A stretch of 11,914 nucleotides of DNA from a bacterium (GTDB taxonomy: Bacteria; Thermosulfidibacterota; Thermosulfidibacteria; Thermosulfidibacterales; JALWSI01): NCBI GenBank assembly GCA_027080315.1, contig JALWSI010000220.1, positions 1 through 11,914 on the forward strand, written 5' to 3'. This document shows positions 6,544 through 11,914 of this stretch, in pieces. The position numbers and the translations under genes are program-made. A model generated the notes under the pieces. That model was not told the origin of the DNA. It ran no database searches and worked only from the letters and a program-made list of their open reading frames with translations. The stretch's first letter is position 1, and the number at the start of each line of letters is the position of its first letter.

Positions 6544-8309
6544 AGAGAAGCTGCTACTGCGGAGAGGTTACCGTTGAGCATATTGGCAAAAACCTTATTC
6601 TTCAGGGATGGGTGCATCGCTGGCGCGACCATGGTGGGGTGATCTTTGTTGATCTGAGGGATCGTGAGGGGATTGTTCAGGTGGTCTTCAGCCCTGAGGT
6701 CTCTGAAGAGATCCACAAAGAGGCTGGAAAGCTGCGTCCCGAGTACGTGATTGAGATTGAGGGCAAGGTTCGCAGACGCCCTGAAGGCACCGAGAATCCC
6801 AACCTTAAGACAGGAGAGGTTGAGTTAGAGGTTCACAGGTTGAAGGTGCTGAACACCTCAAAGGTTCCTCCTTTCAAGATGGACGAAGAGGAGATCAGCG
6901 AGAATGTGAGACTCACCTACCGCTATTTGGATCTGAGGCGCCCAGCCATGCAAGAGAAGCTCATCTTGCGCCACAAGGTGGCCCAAGCCATAAGGGAGTA
7001 CCTTAACGGTGAGGGCTTTCTGGAGATTGAGACCCCCATGCTCACCAAGAGCACCCCTGAGGGGGCAAGAGACTATCTGGTCCCCAGCAGGGTTAACCCG
7101 GGGTGTTTCTACGCCTTGCCCCAGTCTCCTCAGCTATTCAAACAGATATTCATGATTGCAGGATACGACAGGTACTACCAGATCGTTCGTTGCTTCAGAG
7201 ACGAGGATTTAAGGGCAGACAGGCAACCTGAGTTCACCCAGGTTGATCTTGAGATGGCCTTTGTTGAGAGAGAGGATGTGATGGCAGTTACAGAGGGGAT
7301 TGTTCGTACCGCCTTCAAGGTGGTGGGTATAGAGCTGCCCGATCCCTTTCCCGTCATGTCTTATCAGGAGGCCATGTTAAAGTATGGCATAGACAGACCA
7401 GACACCCGTTTTGGTATGCTTATTCAAGACCTTACTGATAACTTTAAGAACTCCCAGTTTCAGGTGTTTCAGGATGTGATCTCCTCAGGCGGTGTGGTGA
7501 GGGGCTTCAAACTGGAGGGCGATAGGAGCCTTTCAAGAAAGGATTGGGATGTGCTCACCGCTACCGCCCAGGAGTTTGGGGCAGGAGGGTTGATCTGGGC
7601 CAATGTGAAGGAGGGAGGCAAGCTTCAGTCTCCCATTGCCAAGATGCTCTCTGAGGCAGAGATAGAGGGGTGGCTTGGAGCCTTTGGTGCAAAGGAGGGA
7701 GATCAGCTTCTCTTGGTTGCCGATACCGAGGCCAAGGCTGCTGAGGTGCTGGGAAGGCTGAGGCTTCACATCGCCAAAGAGAACGGCCTTATGGATCCCA
7801 ATAAATATGAGGCGCTTTGGGTGGTAGATTTTCCCCTGTTGGAATGGGATGATGAGACCCAGAGGTATGTTGCCGTCCACCATCCCTTCACAGCTCCCAT
7901 GGATGAGGATGTTCCCCTGCTTGACTCCGATCCCCTCAAGGTTAGGGCCAAGGCCTACGACGTGGTGCTTAATGGGCAGGAGATTGGAGGAGGGAGCGTT
8001 CGTATCCACGATCAGAACCTTCAGTCCAAAATATTCTCATTGCTGAAGCTTACAGAAGAAGAGGCTAAGGTTAAGTTTGGCTTCTTGCTTGATGCGCTAT
8101 CTTTTGGAGCTCCTCCCCACGGTGGGTTGGCCTTGGGCTTTGACCGTATGGTGGCCATACTGACCCAGTCCGAGTCCATCCGGGATGTGATTCCCTTCCC
8201 CAAAACCCAGAAGGCGGTGTGTCTCATGACCAATGCCCCCACCCCTGTGGACGAGAAGCAGCTCAGAGAGCTTTATTTGAAGGTAACCTTACCCAAGAAG
8301 AGAGGTTGA
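6540..8309 (+). CDS. aspS: Aspartyl-tRNA synthetase, probably non-discriminating
   Basis: A class II synthetase that charges tRNA-Asp. The 589 residues match the bacterial type. In order: N-terminal OB-fold anticodon-binding domain (about 1-105), catalytic core with PSR and LPQSPQLFKQ (about 182-202), motif 2 FRDEDLRADRQPEFTQVDLE (219-238), the bacterial GAD insertion (about 290-410), and motif 3 GGLALGFDRM (528-537). His31 in WRDHGGVIF and Gly83 in RPEGTENPN resemble the Pseudomonas-type non-discriminating enzyme; the E. coli discriminating enzyme has Leu at position 30 of the matching segment. Such an enzyme also makes Asp-tRNA-Asn, which GatCAB then amidates. That is inference, and neither gatCAB nor asnS is in the window. 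The TTG start is supported by a strong ribosome site and the N-terminus MKRSCYCGEV. Second gene of the hisS-aspS operon. Confidence 0.97.
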   Translation: MKRSCYCGEVTVEHIGKNLILQGWVHRWRDHGGVIFVDLRDREGIVQVVFSPEVSEEIHKEAGKLRPEYVIEIEGKVRRRPEGTENPNLKTGEVELEVHRLKVLNTSKVPPFKMDEEEISENVRLTYRYLDLRRPAMQEKLILRHKVAQAIREYLNGEGFLEIETPMLTKSTPEGARDYLVPSRVNPGCFYALPQSPQLFKQIFMIAGYDRYYQIVRCFRDEDLRADRQPEFTQVDLEMAFVEREDVMAVTEGIVRTAFKVVGIELPDPFPVMSYQEAMLKYGIDRPDTRFGMLIQDLTDNFKNSQFQVFQDVISSGGVVRGFKLEGDRSLSRKDWDVLTATAQEFGAGGLIWANVKEGGKLQSPIAKMLSEAEIEGWLGAFGAKEGDQLLLVADTEAKAAEVLGRLRLHIAKENGLMDPNKYEALWVVDFPLLEWDDETQRYVAVHHPFTAPMDEDVPLLDSDPLKVRAKAYDVVLNGQEIGGGSVRIHDQNLQSKIFSLLKLTEEEAKVKFGFLLDALSFGAPPHGGLALGFDRMVAILTQSESIRDVIPFPKTQKAVCLMTNAPTPVDEKQLRELYLKVTLPKKRG

Positions 8310-8334
8310 CATAGAGGCAGCCTTCCCGTAGTAA
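8306..8334 (+). promoter_or_regulatory. Candidate promoter for the LysM lipoprotein gene
   Basis: TTGACA (8306-8311) overlaps the aspS stop codon. After 17 bases comes TAGTAA (8329-8334), which matches the -10 consensus at three of six positions. The predicted start near 8341 gives a leader of about 36 bases. The same -35, spacing and CGTAGTA core occur before hisS. Confidence 0.5.
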
Positions 8335-8376
8335 GGTAAGTGAGGCGATAAAAGTGTTCAAGGAGGGCCGGGAGCG

Positions 8377-9177
8377 ATGGTGAAGCGATGTGGGGCGGTT
8401 CTGGTTTTATTGAGTGTTATGTTCTTGGTGAGCGGTTGCTGCACTCCTCCCCGTGAGGAGATTTCGCAAGCAAGAGCCATTCTGCTGGAGGCCCAGAAGA
8501 TGGGGGCTAAGGAGCTTGCCAAGGATAAGTTCCAGAAGGCCCAAGATCTTCTGGCCCAGGCAGAGGCTGAGTCAAAGACCGAGTGCAGAAAGTCCTGGAA
8601 AACGGTGATGCTTGCCAAAGTGCAGGCGGAAGAGGCCAAAAAGGAGGCTGCCGCCAAACAGGCTGCCTACAAGTCCGATGCCGAAAAGTACATCTCTAAG
8701 GCCAAACAGCTTATAAAAGAAGGCAAAGAGAGTGGAGACGCCAAATACGCAGTGGATCTCTTTGAGGTTGCAGAGAACACCCTGAAGGCCGCGGAGCAGG
8801 CCTATGCAGATGGCAACTACAGAGACGCCTTGGGATACGGTAAAGAGGCCTACAAGCTGGCCAAGCGAGCGGTGGTGATAGCTTCTCATCTTAGAATGGA
8901 GGCTGCCAAAGAGGGGAAAGAGGTTGGGCTTGAAAGGATCCATGTGGTTAAGAAGGGAGAGTGTCTGTGGAAGATCTCGGGCTACAAACAGGTTTACCAC
9001 AATCCTTTCATGTGGCCCCTCATCTACAAGGCGAACCAGAACAAGATCAAGGATCCTGATCTGATCTATCCCAAACAGATCTTTTCAATTCCCAGGGACT
9101 ACTCAGAGTGCGAGAAGAAGGCTGCTATTCACCAGGCTAAGACCAGAGGCCCCTGGTCCCTCACAGATGGCAAGTGA
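8377..9177 (+). CDS. LysM-domain lipoprotein with long helical (DUF4398-like) region
   Basis: A 266-residue exported lipoprotein. The signal peptide ends in the lipobox V-S-G-C21; the next residue is Cys, not Asp, so by the E. coli rule it would go to the outer membrane. Residues about 27-175 are Ala/Lys/Glu-rich and predicted helical, with repeated helix pairs of the AxxxYxxAxxLIKEG kind resembling DUF4398 proteins. Residues about 188-240 form a LysM domain (IHVVKKGECLWKISG start, then PLIYKANQNKIKDPDLIYPK), which binds peptidoglycan glycan strands. It therefore probably links the outer membrane to the cell wall; no enzymatic motif is visible. The ATG has AAGGAGG (8360-8366) 10 bases upstream. 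It follows aspS by 67 bases with its own promoter candidate and is followed by a terminator. Its leader peptide resembles that of the next gene. Confidence 0.85.
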   Translation: MVKRCGAVLVLLSVMFLVSGCCTPPREEISQARAILLEAQKMGAKELAKDKFQKAQDLLAQAEAESKTECRKSWKTVMLAKVQAEEAKKEAAAKQAAYKSDAEKYISKAKQLIKEGKESGDAKYAVDLFEVAENTLKAAEQAYADGNYRDALGYGKEAYKLAKRAVVIASHLRMEAAKEGKEVGLERIHVVKKGECLWKISGYKQVYHNPFMWPLIYKANQNKIKDPDLIYPKQIFSIPRDYSECEKKAAIHQAKTRGPWSLTDGK

Positions 9178-9203
9178 TTGATAGAGAAGAGTCCTCAAAT
9201 TGG

Positions 9204-9242
9204 GAAGGGGAGGTGAGATGGAAAATGCCTCCCCTTCTTTTA
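9204..9242 (+). terminator. Intrinsic terminator after the LysM lipoprotein gene
   Basis: GAAGGGGAGG (9204-9213) pairs perfectly with CCTCCCCTTC (9228-9237), 10 base pairs with a 14-base loop, followed by TTTTATTGTTT. It lies between the two lipoprotein genes, so the downstream gene either has a promoter I cannot see or receives readthrough. Confidence 0.75.
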
Positions 9243-9276
9243 TTGTTTATCCCTTATTGAAAGGAGGAACCTTGTA

Positions 9277-10497
9277 ATGAAGAGACTATTTGGAGTGTTG
9301 GGTGTGCTGGCCATGGTGTTTCTGGTGGCAGGGTGTGCCACTCCTCCTAAGGAGCAGCAGGCCCAGGTGAAGAAGGAACCACCCCCCAGATTCAAAGAGA
9401 TGAAGAAGCATGAGCTGGTGGTAGAGTCTTCTCCAACTGGGGAAAAGAAGGTGGTTTTGAAAGAAGAAACGGTGGTGGCTGAGGAGCCGGCTGTTGAGAG
9501 ATCTCCAAATGTTAGAGCAGTATCCAGGGTCACCAACTTAGAAGGACAGGAGATCAGGGATCTTGCCATCTCTCCTGACGGAAGATTCCTCACCTTCGCA
9601 ATGTTGAATCCCCAGAAGGTATGGAACATTTACAGCGTTTCTTCCAAGGGGGTTGGGGGAATAATCCGGAACACAGATAGCAATTACCACACAATAAACC
9701 CCTCTTTCGGCACGGATGCAGCAGGAAACGTTTACATCTATTACGCCTCCAACAGGATGGATGATCCCAGGTTTCACATATGGAGGGTGAATTCTGGCAG
9801 GCCCTTTGGTGTTACCAGGATCACCTGGGGAAGGAGCTCAGAGAGTTATCCTTATGCCTCTCCTTTGCCTGGAGGGCCGGTTCTCTACTCCTCAAAGCTT
9901 GAAGGCGCCCGGGACAGCCAGGTGTGGATGGTTAATGCTGATGGAACCCTGCCCACCCAGTTGAGGGATGGAGATCAACCCTCCTTCTCCCCAGACGGTG
10001 AGTGGGTGGTATTTGTGAGAAAGGATCAAACAACCCATCTTTACAATCTGTGGATAATGAAGAAAGACGGCTCTAACCTTTCCCAGATCACCTTCCACTC
10101 TGGTATGGGCAGAGCCGCTAAAAAGAGTGCTTCCAACGCTAAGGGTTCTGCATCAAATGCCAAAGGTAAGGCTCAAACTGAGGCGGTTTCTTCCAAAGAC
10201 TACTCCAACATGGTGGGCGATGTGCATCCCAAGTGGTCTCCAGATGGCACGAGAATAGTTTTTGCCTCAGACAGGGGACGAGACTACTACGGAAGGCACA
10301 ACATGGACATCTGGATGATAAACTGCGACGGATCAAACCTTACCCAGCTTACCACAAATGGCTCTGACGATGACTATCCTGTGTGGGATCCCTCTGGAAA
10401 CTACGTTTACTTCATAAGCAACAGGGGTTTTGAGTGGAACATCTGGAGACTTGATGTTGGCAGTCTTGGCAACATGGAGCAACCGGGGAATAAGTAG
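9277..10497 (+). CDS. TolB-like (PD40) beta-propeller lipoprotein
   Basis: A 406-residue exported lipoprotein. Signal peptide 1-19 ends in the lipobox V-A-G-C20, followed by Ala, consistent with outer-membrane sorting. A charged, Pro/Glu/Lys-rich linker (21-80) leads to a propeller (about 82-395) of PD40/WD40-like repeats. These show the TolB hallmarks SPDGxxxxF (99-107, 238-246, 321-329), N/DIWxxxxDGSNLxQLT (257-272, 344-359) and WDPSGNYVYFISNRG (370-384). TolB itself is a soluble periplasmic protein with an N-terminal alpha/beta domain that binds TolA; that domain is absent and replaced by a lipid anchor and linker, so this is TolB-like rather than TolB. An Ala/Ser/Lys-rich insertion (279-312) sits between two blades. 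AAAGGAGG (9260-9267) is 9 bases before the ATG. A role in Tol-Pal-like envelope work with the LysM lipoprotein is inference. Confidence 0.85.
   Translation: MKRLFGVLGVLAMVFLVAGCATPPKEQQAQVKKEPPPRFKEMKKHELVVESSPTGEKKVVLKEETVVAEEPAVERSPNVRAVSRVTNLEGQEIRDLAISPDGRFLTFAMLNPQKVWNIYSVSSKGVGGIIRNTDSNYHTINPSFGTDAAGNVYIYYASNRMDDPRFHIWRVNSGRPFGVTRITWGRSSESYPYASPLPGGPVLYSSKLEGARDSQVWMVNADGTLPTQLRDGDQPSFSPDGEWVVFVRKDQTTHLYNLWIMKKDGSNLSQITFHSGMGRAAKKSASNAKGSASNAKGKAQTEAVSSKDYSNMVGDVHPKWSPDGTRIVFASDRGRDYYGRHNMDIWMINCDGSNLTQLTTNGSDDDYPVWDPSGNYVYFISNRGFEWNIWRLDVGSLGNMEQPGNK
10126..10167 (+). repeat. Two-copy 21-base tandem repeat coding SASNAKG twice
   Basis: Units at 10126-10146 and 10147-10167 encode residues 284-290 and 291-297 of the TolB-like protein. 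The peptides are identical, but the units differ at seven bases, all silent. It lies in a low-complexity insertion between propeller blades. Confidence 0.85.
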
Positions 10498-10509
10498 CTG
10501 AATTTAGCC

Positions 10510-10544
10510 AAAAATCGGCGGCTCAGAGTTGGCCTCTGAGCCGC
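10510..10544. terminator. Shared terminator between convergent TolB-like and hisI-hisG-ferredoxin operons
   Basis: GCGGCTCAGAG (10518-10528) and CTCTGAGCCGC (10534-10544) form a perfect 11-base-pair stem with a 5-base loop. On the minus strand the stem is followed after three bases by TTTTT (10514-10510), a good intrinsic terminator for the ferredoxin side. On the plus strand only a broken pyrimidine tract follows, so termination there is weaker. It starts 12 bases after the TolB-like stop and ends 1 base beyond the ferredoxin stop. Confidence 0.8.
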
Positions 10545-10545
10545 T

Positions 10546-10830
10546 TCACCTTCTTCTCCACCCTCTGCCTCTTCCCTTTCCTGTTCCTCGGTAATAGGGA
10601 TAAATGACTCGCCTCGGCACCCTCAAGATGGCTCCTGTTGGGCAAATGGTCTGGCATTCTCCGCAACAGGCACATAGATCAACCGAGATGTTGGCTACCT
10701 GTTTCACCTCTACCTCTTTGCCTTTAACGGTTACTCTGTGGCGCCAGCGTACCATCCTGATGGCCTTCTGGGGGCAGGCCTTGGCGCACTTACCGCATCC
10801 TATGCACCTGTTGCGATCTACTAAGAACAA
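10546..10830 (-). CDS. Two-[4Fe-4S] ferredoxin-like protein
   Basis: A 94-residue protein with two classic cluster motifs: CIGCGKCAKACP (C9, C12, C15, C19) and C53-x2-C56-x2-C59-x3-CP (C63), with an extra Cys at 55. It should carry electrons between soluble partners or serve as a subunit of a redox enzyme; the partner is unknown. A basic segment (RMVRWRHRVTVKGKEVEVK) separates the motifs, and the C-terminus is an Arg/Gly-rich tail ending in RGRGWRRR, unusual for the normally acidic ferredoxins. The TTG at 10830 is the only possible start before the first motif. It lies just after the hisG stop in the same frame (TAA, ACA, TTG), with no ribosome-binding site. Expression is therefore likely through termination-reinitiation or readthrough from hisG. 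Confidence is high for the protein, lower for the start. Confidence 0.85.
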   Translation of the reverse strand: MFLVDRNRCIGCGKCAKACPQKAIRMVRWRHRVTVKGKEVEVKQVANISVDLCACCGECQTICPTGAILRVPRRVIYPYYRGTGKGRGRGWRRR

Positions 10831-10833
10831 TGT

Positions 10834-11721
10834 TTAAACCATCTTGTTCAAAGGATACTCTATGATGCCTTCGGCTCCTGCCTCTTGCAAAAGGGGAATT
10901 AAGAACCTCACCTCTCTTTTGGAGCTCACAGTCTCAACGGAGTACCAGTCGGAGTGGTAGAGTGAGGAGACTGTGGGAGAGGTGACGCTGGGCAAAAGCT
11001 CAATCACCTTCTCCAGTTTCCCTTTGGGAACATTCATCTTAAGTCCCACCATGTCACGGGCCTTGAGAGCCGCTGTTAGCATCAGGTACATCCTGCGGGC
11101 CTTGGCCTGTTTCCAAGGGTCTGCCCAGGCCTCTTTGTTCACTATGAACTGGGTGTTGGTGACCATTAGCTCTTCAACTATTCTGAGCCCGTTTGCCTTG
11201 ATGGTGCTTCCCGTCTCTGTAACCTCAACGATGGCGTCTGCAAGCCCTTCAATGATCTTGGCCTCAGTTGCACCCCACGAAAACTCCACCTCTACAGGAA
11301 TGCCCCTTTCCTGAAAGTACCTTTTGGTGAAGCCCACAAGCTCGGTGTAGATCTTCTTGCCAGCGCAGTCCTCAGGCGACTGTATGGGAGAGTCTTCTGC
11401 CACAACCAGCACCCATCGGGCGGGCTTGCGAGTGGCCTTTGAATAAATGAGGTCTCCCACAACCACCACGTCGGAGTTGTTCTCAAGAATCCAGTCTTTT
11501 CCTGTAAGTCCCGCATCAAGTGTGCCCATCTCAACAAAGCGGGACATCTCTTGGGCCCTCACCAAAGAGCATCTTAGCTCGTCGTCGTCCACCGAGGGAA
11601 AGTAGCTGCGGCTGCTGACAGAGATGTTCCAGCCAGCCTGTTTGAAGAGCTCTATGGTTGAGGCTTCAAGGCTTCCCTTGGGTATGCCAAACTTTAAAAC
11701 CTTGCCGTTTCCATTCTTCAT
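10834..11721 (-). CDS. hisG: ATP phosphoribosyltransferase, long form
   Basis: Catalyses the first step of histidine synthesis: ATP + PRPP to phosphoribosyl-ATP. The 295 residues mark the long form. Two periplasmic-binding-protein-like catalytic domains (about 1-210) contain [14 protein letters not shown] (65-78) and the PRPP loop [12 protein letters not shown] (169-180). A C-terminal ACT-like regulatory domain (about 215-295) is where histidine gives feedback inhibition in this form. No HisZ partner should therefore be needed, consistent with the HisS here being a true synthetase. The start ATG overlaps the hisI stop as ATGA (11721-11718), with GAGGTG shortly upstream. Middle gene of hisI-hisG-ferredoxin. 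The stop TAA at 10836-10834 lies one codon before the ferredoxin start. Confidence 0.96.
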   Translation of the reverse strand: MKNGNGKVLKFGIPKGSLEASTIELFKQAGWNISVSSRSYFPSVDDDELRCSLVRAQEMSRFVEMGTLDAGLTGKDWILENNSDVVVVGDLIYSKATRKPARWVLVVAEDSPIQSPEDCAGKKIYTELVGFTKRYFQERGIPVEVEFSWGATEAKIIEGLADAIVEVTETGSTIKANGLRIVEELMVTNTQFIVNKEAWADPWKQAKARRMYLMLTAALKARDMVGLKMNVPKGKLEKVIELLPSVTSPTVSSLYHSDWYSVETVSSKREVRFLIPLLQEAGAEGIIEYPLNKMV

Positions 11722-11914
11722 TTCTTGTACACCTCTTTGGGATCAAAGATCCTCTCTCCAACCACTTCAAGCCTGTCTCCTGCCACCTTTCTGAAAAAGC
11801 AGCTCTTGTATCCCTCGTGGCAGGCAGCCCCTCCATTCTGCTCAACCTTGAGCAGAATGGTGTCGTTGTCCCAGTCAACGACTATCTCTTTCACCACTTG
11901 CACGTTTCCAGACT
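11718..11914 (-). CDS. hisI: Phosphoribosyl-AMP cyclohydrolase, C-terminal part (partial)
   Basis: The last 65 codons are visible; the N-terminus lies beyond the right edge. HisI opens the purine ring of phosphoribosyl-AMP, the third step of histidine synthesis, using zinc and magnesium. Visible family blocks are [10 protein letters not shown], the acidic D-x-D-x-D metal site, [19 protein letters not shown] with two of the conserved zinc cysteines, and the ending FDPKEVYKK. No HisE domain follows, so this is the single-domain form. One odd point: the D-x-D-x-D site reads DWDND, whereas the family normally has Cys between the first two Asp residues, and that Cys is the third zinc ligand. It overlaps hisG by 4 bases, so the two are translationally coupled. 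Confidence 0.93.
   Translation of the reverse strand, partial: SGNVQVVKEIVVDWDNDTILLKVEQNGGAACHEGYKSCFFRKVAGDRLEVVGERIFDPKEVYKK

Overview
The window looks like a chromosomal stretch from a Gram-negative (diderm) bacterium. It carries a Lol-type lipoprotein-release permease, two lipoproteins with clear lipoboxes, a secreted beta-propeller protein and a TolB-like propeller. Long-form HisG, a HisI ending in FDPKEVYKK, the hisS-aspS pair, a UbiD-family decarboxylase and a two-cluster ferredoxin would suit an anaerobic Desulfobacterota (Deltaproteobacteria-type) organism. Arginine is often AGA/AGG and isoleucine often ATA, which hints at a thermophile. The taxonomic guess is inference only.

Layout. 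1-1033 (minus): the N-terminal 344 codons of an exported repeat protein that runs off the left edge. 1173-2387 (minus): a LolC/LolE-family permease. 2451-5128 (plus): a tight operon of a DUF523/TudS-like protein, a rhomboid protease and a UbiD-family decarboxylase. 5129-5268: an intergenic leader with a promoter candidate and a strong hairpin. 5269-8309 (plus): hisS and aspS, overlapping by 4 bases. 8377-10497 (plus): two lipoproteins, one with a LysM domain and one with a TolB-like propeller, separated by an intrinsic terminator. 10510-10544: a hairpin terminator shared with the convergent minus-strand operon. 10546-11914 (minus): hisI (cut by the right edge), hisG and a small two-[4Fe-4S] ferredoxin.

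The genes fall into three themes: histidine metabolism and aminoacylation (hisI, hisG, hisS, aspS), envelope building (Lol permease, LysM lipoprotein, TolB-like lipoprotein, secreted propeller, rhomboid), and redox/cofactor chemistry (UbiD, DUF523, ferredoxin). I see no mobile element, CRISPR array, tRNA or rRNA, and no gap above 300 bases.

Most of the window is ordinary. The points worth a second look are: the ferredoxin lies in the same frame as hisG, one stop codon downstream, with a TTG start and no ribosome-binding site; HisI has Trp where the family normally has a zinc-binding Cys; hisS has a structured leader that is not a recognisable T-box; AspRS carries residues typical of the non-discriminating type; and the TolB-like protein lacks the TolB N-terminal domain and has a perfect 7-residue tandem repeat whose codons have diverged.
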